Shown in pieces: positions 33,601-45,457 of a stretch of 64,000 bases of DNA (within the stretch, counting starts at the first letter, position 1; every line of letters starts with the position of its first letter). Origin of the DNA: Flaveria trinervia. Its lineage: Eukaryota; Streptophyta; Magnoliopsida; Asterales; Asteraceae. The DNA lies in the NCBI GenBank assembly GCA_025506515.1, contig CM046454.1, forward strand, positions 30,926,465 through 30,990,464, in the 5' to 3' direction. The notes beneath the pieces were generated by a model that saw nothing but the letters and a program-made list of their open reading frames with translations, did not search any database and had not been told where the DNA came from. The translations under genes and the position numbers were made by a program.

Positions 33601-34515
33601 GCCACAGGCCTTTATCAGGCAGATGAACTCATTCCCTTACCTTATGACTATGTTGAGTTTGAGTACTTAAACAACTTGAGCTTGAGTTAGTCATGGAAAG
33701 AAGGAAAACAAAGAAGAAGCTGAGGGAAGAAGCTGCAAAGTCAAGAGCCATCATCCAAAAGAGCTCGAAGAAGTTTGCTCATAGGCAGTGGATAATGAGC
33801 TTCTTGAAGCTGTATGGATTCTCCGGAAGGAGACATGGACCCATGTCTCTATCCACTATGGATGAGCATATTAGGGTAATCTAGCAGAAGATTAAAAGTG
33901 GAGAGCTCACTGACTTACACTCCACTCCAAGTCAGGCCCCACCTAAAGTGGAGGTTAAGGTTGAACAAACAGACACAACATAACCTAGACCTCCTGCTAA
34001 TGCTCAACAAGCTTCATCTTCTGATCCACAACAGGGTCAACCTCCTTCTCCATCTGAACCTGAGAGAGAGGAAATCCCAACTAAAAAAGACAGTGAAGAT
34101 TAATCTGATGCTGCAGGCCAGTCTTCTCAGTTAAAATTTGGAAAGAGAAGGAAAAGAATGGCTTCTAAACCAAAGTCTAAGAAAAAGAAGAAGCCTGAAT
34201 CCCCTTCTGAACCTCAGGATGAATCAGAACAGCCTGAGGATGTGCAGCCAGAGGAAGCTCAATCAACTCCAACTTCAATAGCTCCTCTAGCATCAGGAAG
34301 ACCTATCTTGTCTTGGACATACACCACAAATCCAAAAAGGTGGCATGTTATTAGAGATCAAGGCATTGAAGTCATCTATACATGGCAAGATATGTTTCAG
34401 TTGCCTTTGCATGATCTCTTTGACATGAGAAGACACTTTGACAGCCTGAAGGATCCTGATCATCTTATGAATAAAGGAATGGTGATCATCCTAATAAGAA
34501 CTGTTAATATCTAAA
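30690..34515 (+). pseudogene. Post-pol third ORF, family 2 (about 3.8 kb)
   Basis: ATG at 30690 (MANLALRNDPNFTMQLHRQQ). N-terminal segment with LLEF-stop-KTCQEVI (the stop is a TAG where families 1 and 3 have Trp of an FW pair), GRAIFITSAIINRHLQLDNE, then the central segment WRFLLHVVIHSLSNKHGGWD followed by QIPEDLSFIVHGMVQGVMF. Next come a Ser/Thr/Pro-rich part, an acidic patch (SDSSDEDEGD), and a coiled-coil-like segment near 32215-32350 (LVSKVSHLESQVTTLQNRIN, LEISYLKEKLAG). Then VIGQLDVEADPKISFIGEAL, a Lys/Glu-rich region, and a C-terminal segment GRPILSWTYTTNPKRWHVIR that matches GRIIAWAHFKDLNVYAVKHE of family 3. Five or more stops/frameshifts. No membrane anchor seen. Likely function unknown; not a host gene. 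Confidence 0.75.
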
Positions 34516-34541
34516 GTTTTCTAAATGTTTTGGTAGCATCA

Positions 34542-34555
34542 GCCTAGGGGGAGTT
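34542..34555 (+). other. Polypurine tract, family 2
   Basis: GCCTAGGGGGAGTT immediately before the LTR start TGTAGAGATT; confirms that the right LTR is the 3' LTR. Confidence 0.88.
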
Positions 34556-35335
34556 TGTAGAGATTAATGAAGAGGTTGATGCAACCTAAACATCTTTAGT
34601 CTTTCGTGCATGCTACACAAGTGCATTGAAGTGGAATGCTTCGGAAGTTTCACATGTGCAACAGAAAAACTCTAAGTGTGAAATCTTCCGAAGCCGAGAC
34701 CAACATCTTCCGAATCCAAAGATGAAGTCTTCCGAAGCCTCAAAGATAAAGTCATCCTAAGCTTCAAGTTCATGAAGACAGATTTCATCCGATATCTGAT
34801 GTATTGTTCAATAAAGCTGGACACCTTTCCGCTGGAACTCTGCAAGTCACCAACTAACATGGTTTGGTGAAAAGGTCCATGCTTTTGGTAACTGTACATT
34901 GAGGTCTTGAGTCTGTAACTTTCTACTTTATGTACTTTATCCTTTTTGTAATAGATAAGGATGTGAGCTATGGCATGTCATAGTCACAGGTCAAAAGGCA
35001 ATCTGCCTTTTGACTCTACAATTGATTTTGTGTGTGTCTAGTCAATTGTATCCAGCAGGCTTTCAAAGTATAGCTGGCTGTAGGATGTTGTATAAGTATC
35101 TCATGTTCTTGTATCTTTCGAATATGCTTTTGTAACACTTGTAATAGAACATAGAGAAAGCAATATACTGCATTCTTGAAAACCAAACACTTGTGTTTTT
35201 TGTGTTCTATCTCATATATTACTTGTGTTCTTAGTGTCACCACTTGGTTAATCCAGTTTACTATTTGATCTAAGTTTAGTTTATCTCCTCTTTGTGTTGA
35301 TGTGTTGTAACTCTTAACCCTTCAACCATCCTGCG
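34556..35335 (+). repeat. Family 2 LTR (right, 3' LTR)
   Basis: 780 bp, TGTAGAGATTAATGAAGAGG to CAACCATCCTGCG. CTTCSGAAG motifs near 34640-34740, TATA box 35091-35098. Followed by TAACC. Confidence 0.85.
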
Positions 35336-35599
35336 TAACCTATCTGTAAACTAGACTAATATTCACTAAATGCACTTAACCCCATTGACTTAGGCTAATT
35401 AATAGAAATTGCATATAAACCATAAAAATGACTCAAACAAAGTAAAATATATATTGTTCAGACAAAATATATTTATTACAATAAATCTCCTAGTCATCTA
35501 AATGTTGAACGTCTCGTCTTGGTTCTTCGCCTCGAACGTGTCGGGTTTGACTTTTGTGTTGACTTTGATCGTGACGTTGACTATTGTTGTCTTTGACTG
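35336..35599. other. Flank after family 2 3' LTR, probably rest of family 4 LTR
   Basis: Starts with the second TAACC. The first 30 bp repeat the sequence at 28625-28654 with about two differences. The remainder is AT-rich and has no coding pattern. Continuation of the family 4 LTR is an inference from position only. Confidence 0.4.
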
Positions 35600-37125
35600 T
35601 GTTAATAATATAGACTATCATGTATAGTTCAACAGATATAAAACAAGAGTATAAACAAATGTTAATCAAACCTAATTGACTCCAAATTCGATCTGAATCA
35701 GTGATAGATCCTATGATGTTATCATGTGGATGACCATTCAAGGTTTTGAAATCAAAGTGCATGGGTAGGATATTTGAAGACGGTTGGCTAATAGGTTGTG
35801 ATGGATAGATGAATATGTGGTTGATGGTAAGGTAGAGTCAATTAGAGAGATAGGTGATACCTGCTGAGATGAAGTAGATGTAGGTGTGGAGGGAAGGGAT
35901 GCAAAAACAGATGGAGGTGGAAGGTCAAATGATGAAGATGAAGATGCAACATCAACTGATGTAGCATCGTTAGAAGATGTAGTAAGAGGGTCTAGAGGTA
36001 TAACATGTACTGGGGTTGGAGGAATGATATTTGTTTGAACATTGGAGATAGACACATCATCATCAAAACTGGAAGATTAAATGAGTTAAACACCGTATGT
36101 GTGTCAAAGAACCATGCTGGTTCACATCAAACATCAGAGGAATTAGATTCCTGCCAATGAATATAAAATGACTCTTGAACAATACGTGTTATCTTGTTAT
36201 ATTCCTGATATGCTTTTTGAGAAGAGGAATAGCCGACGAAGTAACATTTATCATACACAACACGGAATTTTGTCTTTTGCGCCTGAGTATTCAATAAAGT
36301 GCATGAACAATCAAATGGATGAAAAATGTCAATTAAACCCTTCCTTTTATGCCATAATTCATTAGGAGTCTTCATTTTGTCTTTGACTATCAACACCCTG
36401 TTCAGAACGTATGAAGCACAATTCACCGCCTCAGCCCAAAAGATGATGGGTAAGGACGATTCAATCAACATTGTATGAGTAGCTTCAATAAGAGTGTGAT
36501 TCTTTCATTCAGCCATGCCATTCTGTTGAGGAGTCCTTGCGGCAGTTAATTGTCTTACAATTCCCTTGGCAGCACAGAACGAATCAAAGATCTCATTCCT
36601 GAATTTAGTACCGTTGTCACTTTTGATCGCCAAAACCTTCCTCTTGCTTATGGTCTCGATTGGAAGTATTATTTCTGCAACTCAATAGGAACCTCTCCCT
36701 TGGGGGCAAGAAATCTTACCCAATAATACTTGGAAAAATCATCCCTTATCACAAGACAAAAATATTTTTTAGCAATTGATTTAACACTGATTCGGCCAAA
36801 CAAATCGGTGTGTAACAACTTGAGGGGATTAGATATGCTATTTTCTAGTTTTGGCTTATGTGGTTTCTTATGTTGTTTGGCTTTGGCACATGCCATACAT
36901 TTTTCAGCCACAGAAAAATCTTTTAAACGAAGTCCCCTAACGAGATTTTTTTTAACTAACTTGTTTATATTTATGAGATTTACATGGCCCAATCTGTGAT
37001 GCCATAAGAAAGACTCAGAGGTGGAAGCATTGGACAAAAGACAGGTGACAGTAGATGTTGACTCCCTCGAACCCATGTTTAAAAGATATGTGTCATTCTT
37101 TCTTGGTGCAGACATGAGTATCCTC
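35600..37125 (-). pseudogene. Copia integrase and linker, family 4
   Basis: HHCC zinc finger (LWHHRLGHVNLININKL, CMACAKAKQHK), first catalytic Asp (LLHTDLFGRISVKSI) and RDDFSKYYWVRFL, in one open stretch of 148 codons (36669-37115). After a shift comes AEAVNCASYVLNRVLIVKDK with MKTPNELWHKRKG (36127-36471), with the second Asp and Glu near 36490-36640 in broken frame. A Ser/Thr-rich linker (35738-36055) and the HPHDNIIGSITDSDRIWSQL motif (35690-35740) follow, then the match ends. Confidence 0.85.
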
Positions 37126-37445
37126 TATCTGGAATATTAATCTAAAATCGAGGCATTCATTGCACTTAAACCAGACCGGAATGTCTTTATCAAAAATCTC
37201 AGAGACACTCAAAAGATTAAATGCAAGCTAAGGTACTTAATTGACTTTCTCTAAAGTTATAGAGCTATTGGAAACTTCTCCTTAATCGATCATTTTCCCT
37301 CCTTTCCTCTCGCTAGCAAATGCGACCTAACCTCCATTTATTTTTTGATAACTGGTCAATATGTCCTTGAGACCCGTCATGTCTGGATCATCCACTATCG
37401 ACATGCCACACACTATTAAAGACATTAGTGGATGACTAGTGAAAA
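37126..37445 (-). pseudogene. Copia protease remnant, family 4
   Basis: Near 37360-37410 the minus strand encodes WHVDSG, a TGA stop, then SRH, the remains of the copia protease motif DSG-C-SRHMTG, where TGC (Cys) has become TGA and a base is lost soon after. It lies between gag and integrase as expected. No longer reading frame remains. Confidence 0.65.
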
Positions 37446-40247
37446 AATATCAAAGAACAGGTTAACCAGGTGAAATGGGAATCCAAGTTTGAACAACTTT
37501 GGGTTGAGGAAAGACAACTTTCTTACAAAAGAAATTATTAACTAATTTTTTCAATCTACTTCCTAAAGAATTCCTATTAACATGTCTATGATGTAGCTCT
37601 GGACAATGCTTAACTACATGATCATCTTTACCACACCTAAAATAATGTGGTTTTAATCTAGGTCTGTTACGTAACGGGGTAGGGATTTGATCAATATGTA
37701 TATCCTCATCACATTCAAACAGATTAGAATCTACATCACTGTAATTTTCATACATGTCTCGAGGTGTGTTTTTATTTGAGAAGGAAATGTTATTTAAAAA
37801 AGAAGATGAATTGTCATCTGAAGTACATGTAGTACTTGTATCACTTGTACTAGCTGTAGATGAAGTCCATACCCTTTCATTTGATAAAGAAATATTCATT
37901 GGGGTAAAAGATGGAATAGGATGAGATAAGAGTTTTTCAAAACAAATAGTTTTATTTTTCTCGTTACTCTTTGCAGTGGAATCATTCACACTATTAACAT
38001 AATCAGAAACAGTAGCATTATCACAATCCACAGAATTTAAAGATGAGATAGAAACATCACGAGAACACGATGAGACAGACTCTATTACAGATTCACTAGA
38101 ATAAAAACAGAATTTACAATAGATATATGATCAAAGACAGAATGCTGAGATTCAGGTGTACTAAGACTAGTGCATCCAAGCCCGCTAGTCGGTCCATAAT
38201 CGTAGTCCTCGAGAACATGCTTAGGATTTACACATTCTAAACTTGCAGGCATACTATAAGTATATGTTATGATCAAATTATTAGAAGGATGAGGAACATG
38301 CATAGGAGAATAACAGTAAGTACTAGGAGGAGGATAGACCTTGGCGTTTTCATAGCCCAATCCCATTTTAATCCTAGCCCCCCGTTGAGATTTACATAGA
38401 TCATCATGCTTCATTCCTGATATTTTCCATTTATCGATTTTTGACTAAAGTTTGCTTGTTTCAAATTTAGCAAGTACAACCCTTTCAGTCAAAGTATTAA
38501 TCTCAACATTTCTTTCCAAAGCTGTTCGTTTTAGGTGATCATTCTCTTTCAAAGCCTCGTTTAATTAACAAAATTATTAGATTTGTTTGCTTTAAGTTCC
38601 TCATTAGTTCTGTTTAAATCTTTCTCATTATCAATTAATAAATGATTAGCTTAATAAACCAAAAATTACTTTATTTTACATGTAGAAGAACACATATCCT
38701 CAAATACCTCATACGGAAGTCCCATCCCACCTTTTCTACTCCTAAGGCCTTCTCGCATTGGCACACCGGAGTACTTGACTTGTTTTCCATAACAGTGATA
38801 ACATCATCATCTTTTTTCTTTTCCTTGCTTATTGGGTTGACTTCTTTCCTTCCTCAATTCCTTAGATCTACCTTCTTTCACCCTGTCATTCTACTTCACC
38901 TTCACACTCAACTCAGCTTCATCTCTAATTTCTTTGACGGATCGAATTCATCCTCACAGTTCACCTTCCCCTTTCCTTCCACAATCTCAGCCACCAGCGC
39001 TTGGTTAATCTCATCTCTCGTGTCTTCAACTTCAGCACTACATTCAAAATTAGAAATTAACACTGTCTGTATCGTGTGACTCATTTCCTCTTTACTCCCG
39101 CTTGAACAAGTCTTGGAACTCCCGAATTACTAGGACCAGTGACGATTGGCAATGGACATTCATATTTGAAATTTCCCAACTAGTTGCAATTAAATCACCT
39201 CAGCTTAGACTTATCAAATCCCAATTTGGAGTAAGAGCTTTGACCACCGAAATTCTTTCTTCTAGTGTGCTCCATGAATCTCTGGGCTCTAAGTGTCAAC
39301 ATTGCCATTTGCTATTGAATGTCAGTATCTTCTAGATCATCAGGGTCCACCTGATCCATATCCTTCGTCATCATCCCTTTTCCTTTCAACTCCCCCGCTA
39401 CTAAGGCTTCATAGCTATGAACATACATAACAAAAAGAGCTATTGTCTTGGATGGAACTGAAGTTTTGACATTTGCTTTTGAATTGGCTTGATCTCTTCA
39501 AACAATACCACAACCTCCAGAATAATCACCAGTATTCACTCCTCGTTGAGTGAAACCAAATGTAGGCATCATGGCTTGGTTGAATTCCATTCTCTTCATG
39601 TCTAACTTGATGGATTTAGCTTATTGATGATGTCCATAAGCTTGTAATTAGTGAAGCCACTTTCTTGTTTTAGCATTCTCACCTGTAGGCTCCAGTGAGG
39701 TGGGAGAGAGTCTAGCAACATGTTGACTTGCTCACTATTGGAATGTTTTTCATCCTATTACTTCAATGTGCTTGATACTATCAGAAAACAATTAGTGAGA
39801 TATGTGAGACTCGTTCTTGTATCCAATAAAGGAATTGAATTCCTTCTTAGCTTGAATACCCTTATCTTGCACCAGTTCATTGTTACTATCATAGAACTCA
39901 CATAGAGCGTCGAAGAGAGACTTAGCATTCTTATGCTCAGCGAATCGATTATAGATGTATGGTGCAAGAAAAATAGTAAATGCTCCAAAAGCTTTCTGAT
40001 CTCGATAAATCAACTTCAGATCCTTCTCGTTGAATGTGGATAGGTCCTTATTTTGGGATACAACATCACCAACAGTGACAGTTGGTACGTGAGGATCAGA
40101 AATGATAGATTCCCATTGATTATGGTTTGTGTAGAAGAAAAAGGCTTTGAGAAATCTTTTCCAATCCTCGAAGTTATCCTCGTTTATAAGTCGTGGAGGT
40201 CTGTTGGGAGCTACACTTTCAAGATGAGCAAGGGTGAGGGAAGTCAT
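37446..40247 (-). pseudogene. Copia gag, family 4 second copy
   Basis: ATG at 40245-40247 (MTSLTLAHLESVAPNRPPRL). N-terminal capsid with DNFEDWKRFLKAFFFYTNHN, FTIFLAPYIYNRFAEHKNAK and LFDALCEFYDSNNELVQDKG, a UBN2-type plant copia Gag. The capsid middle (39333-39790) is broken (LDSLPPHWSLQVRMLKQESG). A variable part (38085-38414) contains VYPPPSTYCYSPMHVPHPSN, and one zinc knuckle FRCGKDDHVVKHC lies near 37620-37650 within a 189-codon open stretch (37462-38031). The knuckle's first Cys is replaced (FRC instead of CxxC). Several stops. Confidence 0.82.
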
Positions 40248-40254
40248 CTTTAAC

Positions 40255-40625
40255 ATGCTAGTTTCGCTGGGGAAGAAGTAATTTCGTAGAAATTTTGGTA
40301 AAATCCCAGACAGTTTCGCATAGAAAACTAGTTTCACTGGGTTGTCGTAGTTTTGCAGGCAATTTTGGGGGCAGTTTCACTAGCCAAATGCCTGAAACAG
40401 CTTAGTTTCGCTGACAATTTCGCACAAAACAAGCATGAACATTTGTCAATAGAATTTTCGACAACATTTCGCTTGTAAATCACCCACAAGCACTGTTGAA
40501 CTTTCATTCAATGAAACTAGTTTCGCATGAAAGTTGTAAACAACTTCAAAGAGGATAACACATGTACTTTCACTAAAGGAACAAACAGATTCGCTGGATG
40601 AATAGGTAATTTCATTCGATGAAGC
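40255..40625. repeat. AGTTTCGC motif array in family 4 leader (second copy)
   Basis: AGTTTCGCTGGGG, CAGTTTCGCATAG, CTAGTTTCACTGG, CTTAGTTTCGCTGAC, CTAGTTTCGCATG and related copies lie between the gag ATG and the broken 5' end. Alignable to 27060-27415. Confidence 0.75.
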
Positions 40626-40739
40626 TGAAAAGCTTTTTCAACACAAAATCAATTTCAAATTATCAAAAACTCAATGGATTTGAGAGCTCGTGATTAACAG
40701 AGCTTCCCCAACCAAAAACAAACAAAATATAAACAAATT

Positions 40740-41310
40740 TGTAGGACTGGTGAAGGGTATGCACTTACAGCACAACAACACAATGAGGAGAGTTGTTAAG
40801 AACACTTAACTGATCAAACAGTGAAACTGGTTAACCTCTAGTAATGATTCTAACAGCACAAGTAAATATGAGAGAGAACAAGATCAATTGCATTACAAAT
40901 GTTGCTTTCTCAAGTTCTATTACAAATGTTACAAAGCATATCAAAAAGTTAAAAGTACTTGAGATACATATACTACATCCTATAACCGGCCATACTTTGA
41001 AGGCCAGTTGGATACAATTGACTAGACACAAACAAAATCAAATATAGAGTCAAAAAGTAGGTTGCCTTTTGACTAGTGACTATGACATGCCATAGCTCAC
41101 ATCCTAATATATTACAAAAAAGGATAAAGTACATGAAGTAGAAAGTTACAGACTCAAGACATTAATGTACAGTTACTAAAAGCATGGACCTTTTCACCAA
41201 CTTATGTAAGTTGGTGACTTTATAGAGTTATAGCGGAAAGGGGTCCACCTTTATGAAAAGTACATCAAATAAAACATGTGTTAAAAGTCTTTGGAAGAAA
41301 TTTGTCTTCT
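40740..41310 (-). repeat. Family 2 LTR fragment
   Basis: Begins TGTAGGACTGGTGAAGGG (the minus-strand LTR end CCTACA) and matches 61758-62340 with many differences. It stops at GTCTTC (41310), where gypsy LTR sequence begins, so about the first 200 bp of the LTR (element sense) are missing. Older than the other copies by its divergence. Confidence 0.8.
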
Positions 41311-43197
41311 ATAGACCGGGGTCTATCATAGACCCCCCGTCATGGCGCACAACAACCTGGCCACAATACCTAGGGTAAATTCTGGTGTACCATTCTCATG
41401 TGCTACACCCGCCGTCATGCATAAAGCTTATTCTGGGCCGAGGTCTATCATAGACCCCCCGTCATGGCGCATAATAGCCTGGACACAGTATCTAGGGTAA
41501 GCGACAAAGGATCTATACAAATGATCGGTCAAAAAGACGGACCCTGGTGTGCATCCTTCTAGGGTAGCTAACCCACACACCATCGAACTAACACCTTTCA
41601 TTGGGCATGTTTTGACATACAAGGCTTGCAAGACTTACTTTACTTTTCGTCGTTCACTAATGCATGCATTCATTCATCATGTTCCTCTTTTCATTATCGT
41701 CCCCTTTAAGTTACATAATGCTTTCATTTCTTTCATTAACAGTCAATGTAAAGCCATGAGAAAATAAACATACAATGTAAGGAACATCATCATACACACT
41801 TAACATCATCACACAAGGCATCATATGTACATAACATACATCATACATACCATCATGCGTAAGCACCATTCGTACATCCTCACATCATCATACAATGCCC
41901 ATCATAACATCTTTGACATCAAAAGTCAGCTTACTTGAACCCCCGAGAACCTCCCAAGTCAAAGCCTACATTTCACTGTTTCCCCAAAAAGTCAGAAAAT
42001 ATTCTAAGTGTTCATCCGCATTTCCCTTTTTGCTCATCCTTGTTCTTTTACTCATCCGCATTTGTCAATCCTCATCCGTATTGACTTTACTTATCCGCAT
42101 TTGTCGATGCTCATCCGTATTTGTCCATCCGTATTAACTTTGTTCATCTCCATTTGTTTAGTCGCATGAACTTATCCACATTTGTTCATCTGTATTGACA
42201 TTAACTCATCCGCATTTGTTCATCCGCATTAACTTTGTTCATTTGCATTTGTTCAGTCGCATGAACTTATCCACATTTGTTCATCCGCATTGACTTTAAC
42301 TCATCCGCATTTGTGAATGCTCATCCGTATTTGTTTATCCGCATTTGTTTATCTGCATTAACTTTGTTCATCCGCATTTGTTCAGTCACATGAACTTATA
42401 CACATTTATTCATCCGCATTTGTTCAGTGGCATAACTTACTCATCCGCATTTGTTTATTCGCAGGACTTACACATCCGCATTTGTTCATTTGCTTGACTT
42501 ACTCATCCGCATTTCTTTCTCATCTGCTTTGACTTTCCCATCTGCATTTTTTACTCATCGGCATTTGTTCACACTTAAGCAATTTTTTCAAAACTTAGGC
42601 GTATGAACTACTGTTTGGGCGTATGAGCAGCCGAGGGCACACTTATCAGCAGATTCAGTCCCCAAAACTCGTCTATCATAAATCATGCATTCTAAGCCTT
42701 AAAAACACAACCATAACATCATCAAGCTTGAACATAGTCCAAAATCCCACCATAACAGCAACATAGACACATTCATACATACGGGTATGAAACCTAGTTT
42801 TATAAAAACATACATTCATGCATTTCCAGCCCTAAAATCAGTTAAAACATATAAAAGAGGGGTTCTAGAACTCACCTTTGTAGCTCTTGAGTATGGCCTC
42901 TTCCAAACTCATCAACAATTGAGTTCAACCGCCTAGAAGCCCACCGGAATTCGAATTCCTTTTTGTTTGTCCTTCCAAAACTGAGAGTTCTATTCTTTTC
43001 TTTCTCTCTCTCTAAAAATCTAAAGATCTGGATGTTGTTAGAGAAGAGTGGGCGGCCGTGTCCACTTTACACCCATTTTCAAACCTTTTTGTCCTTTTGA
43101 CACTCTTTACCCCTTAACTTTGGGTAAAATATCTTTTCTTTCTTTTTTCTTCACTTTATTCTTTCGATACTAACTAAAACAATACTCGGGTGTTACA
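41311..43197 (-). repeat. Gypsy 3' LTR (truncated)
   Basis: Ends (plus strand) TCGGGTGTTACA next to a PPT, so the element-sense LTR starts TGTAACACCCGAG. It lacks the roughly 480 bp that in the 5' LTR precede 53212. Contains two tandem copies of a 122-bp unit starting at 41321 and 41443 (TCTATCATAGACCCCCCGTC) and the CATCCGCATTTGT array at 41985-42570. Confidence 0.88.
41985..42570. repeat. CATCCGCATTTGT array in gypsy 3' LTR
   Basis: More than twenty CATCCGCATTTGT-like units, interleaved with GACTTTAACT / AACTTTGTT and GTCGCATGAACTTAT spacers. Matches 53900-54470 in the 5' LTR, with different unit numbers and order. Confidence 0.85.
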
Positions 43198-43215
43198 AGT
43201 CCACCCCCCTTATAT
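43198..43215 (-). other. Polypurine tract, gypsy element
   Basis: Minus strand AAGGGGGGTGGACT directly before the LTR start TGTAACACC. Confidence 0.85.
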
Positions 43216-43236
43216 AGGTTTGGTCCCTAAAACCTG

Positions 43237-44525
43237 TCATTCCTCGAACAAACATGGGTAATGCTGTCTCATCTCTTCTTCAGTCTCCCACGTAGACTCG
43301 GATCCCTTCCTGTGCTTCCATTGCACACACACAAGAGGAACCACTTTATTCCTCAGCCTCTTCTCTTTTCGATCAATGATCACCACTGGTTGCTCCACGT
43401 AATTGAGTTGTTCATCTACATCGATATCCTCCAGTGGTACAACCATATCCTCGTCTGCTAAACATTTCCTCAGATGAGATACATGGAATGTCGGGTGAAT
43501 TCCACTTAACTCATTTGGTAACTCCAATCTATAGGCCACCTCTCTTACTCTAGCAATGATTCAGAAAGGCCCTATATACCTCGGGCTCAACTTGCCCCGC
43601 TTTCTACACCGAATGATACCCTTCCAAGGTGAGACTTTCAACATGACCCTATCACCCACCCGGAACTCGATCAGTCTACGTCGTTTATCAGCATAGGACT
43701 TCTGTCTATCTTTAGTTGCCATCATGAAGGCTTTGATCTCTTCAAGCTTCTCAGTCGTAGCCTCGATCACCTCGATGCTCCCTAACTCCTTTTGACCAAT
43801 ATCACCCTAACACACGACTGTCCTATGTCTCCTGCCATATAGCATCTCATAATGGGGCATACCGATACTTGCATGATAACTGTTGTTATATGAGAACTCA
43901 GCTAACGGTAGGTGGTCATCTCAACTTCCTCCAAAATCGATGACACATGCACAAAGCATACACTCTAGGATCTAAATGGTCCATTCCGACTGACCATCTG
44001 TCTGAGGATGATAAGTTGTGCTAATATGTAACCTCGTCCACATTGCATCGTGGAATTTCTTCCAAAATTTTGATGTAAATCAGGCATCATGATCAGACAC
44101 AATAGACACCAGCACACCATGATGAGTTAAGATATCCTTAATGAAAAGATCATCCAACCTCTCGGATTAATATGTCTCGTGGATTGGTAGAAAGTGAGCA
44201 CTCTTCGTCAAACGATCAACTATCACCCATATGGCATCATATCCTTGCGCGGTACGTGGTAGCTTCATAATAAAGTCCATGGTGATGGGCTCCCACTTCC
44301 ACTCTGGTATATCCAAAGGTTGGATCTTTCCATATGGCTTCTGATGCTCCACCTTCACTTGCAAGAAAGTAAGGCACTTACTCACATACTCCACCACATC
44401 ATGCTTCATACCCGGCCACCAATAGTCTTTCTTCATGTCTTGGTACATCTTTGTAGAATCAGGATGAATAGAGTTTAGAGTCTTGTTAGCTTCATCCATA
44501 ATCTTCATACGTAGATTCCCATAAC
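43237..44525 (-). pseudogene. Gypsy integrase and chromodomain-like C-terminus
   Basis: From the right: [20 protein letters not shown] and [19 protein letters not shown] (zinc finger; the second Cys of CLTC is Phe), then the first catalytic region [20 protein letters not shown] and [18 protein letters not shown]. Near 44060-44120 SDHDA then a stop, and the downstream GQSEW Glu motif. 43561-43770 has FRVGDRVMLKVSPWKGIIRC and GKLSPRYIGPF (GPY/F module). 43237-43539 ends in VVPLVCVQWKHRKGSESTWE and TEEEMRQHYPCLFEE, a chromodomain of the Tekay/Del type, which in this lineage directs integration to heterochromatin (family knowledge). Broken by stops. Confidence 0.88.
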
Positions 44526-44529
44526 GATG

Positions 44530-45457
44530 TGTCGGGTTTGTTTGACCATAAAACAAAAGTTTAAGCTCTTAAACTTTCAGAAAAACGCAGCGGAAATATA
44601 TTTATAAACATGATTATAAAATTGAAATTTCATGTTCTTATGGTCACATATATATATGTTTAAAACAAACCCAAAATCAAAGGATCATTATATGTGAATA
44701 AGCAAGCTATGAAACATATCTAAATGTACATAAAATCACAGCTACAATGAGCTGTGAAAAACTACATTTCAATAGCTTAATGTCGACCAAGAAAGGGATG
44801 TTGGATGCTCAAAACTTGGCCAAGGCTCCAAGGAAAGGACCCCTCAAGCTTGTATACCCCAAGCTAACTTGCAAACACCTCTTCTTGCTAGGGAGATGAA
44901 CACCAAATGACTCCAATACCTCTCCAAAAGCTGCTGGAACTCAAGAGCTTGAGAGAGAAATGAGAGCTTCTAATTTTTTATTTGCATGTGTGAAAGATAT
45001 GGGATGGTTGAGTGTTGGACTAGTCTTTAAGTTTTTGTAGTTCACAAGAAAGTAAAACCCTCTCATAGGAGAGGGGGGCGGTCGAAATGGGTCTCAAAAC
45101 CAAAATGTTTTCCCCCCAAAACTTAATAAAACAATTTATAACTAGTCCCTTATAAGTTGTACAATTAACTTTTAACTGTATAACTTATACACTCTTTTAT
45201 TATTAATGTTATCTAACTAACTTAAATAACACTAAGTAATATTCTTGAACAAAATATCCTAATAAGTTGTTCTATCTCATATGCAACTTATTTAGAAAAC
45301 CCATTTTATTTGGTGTTATTATTTAATTGCATGATCATATCATCAATTGAATAATTGTCGGTGATTGCAAAGCTTGTTATTGGGTATAACCCGACTTGGA
45401 TCATGACATACTAACCGCATCAATGTTCTATGTGTCTTGGGCATATAGAATCCAACA
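44530..45457 (-). repeat. 3' LTR, Tork/Angela-like copia
   Basis: About 928 bp. The element-sense start TGTTGGATTCTATATGCCC follows a PPT at 45458-45472. The outer end is taken as TGTCGGGTTTG at 44530, supported by the GATG repeat. About 90 percent or better identity to 48247-49124 by eye. Confidence 0.83.

Larger units (their letters stand above)
27835..35335 (+). mobile_element. Family 2 copia element (internally deleted)
   Basis: Plus strand: LTR (27835-28624), RT-RNase H (28680-29984), CTTCSGAAG array, TATA box, third ORF (30690-34515), PPT, LTR (34556-35335). Gag, protease, integrase and the PBS are absent. TAACC flanks it at 27830-27834 and 35336-35340 and looks like the target duplication, but TAACC plus a further 30 bp of the same sequence also follows the first LTR (28625-28654). 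So the left LTR may come from a solo LTR or another haplotype. Confidence 0.78.
35600..40739 (-). mobile_element. Family 4 copia element, second copy (leader, gag, PR, INT)
   Basis: Minus strand, right to left: leader with AGTTTCGC motifs, gag, protease remnant, integrase and the start of the integrase-RT linker. Cut at the right by a family 2 LTR fragment (40740) before its PBS, and at the left near 35600 before RT. Same order and wording as the first copy (24594-27834), but a different insertion. Confidence 0.78.

Noticed and set aside
38642..39079. 145-codon plus-strand ORF
   Set aside because: Antisense to family 4 gag; no recognisable domain and Ser/Phe-rich as expected for a shadow of Lys/Glu-rich coding.
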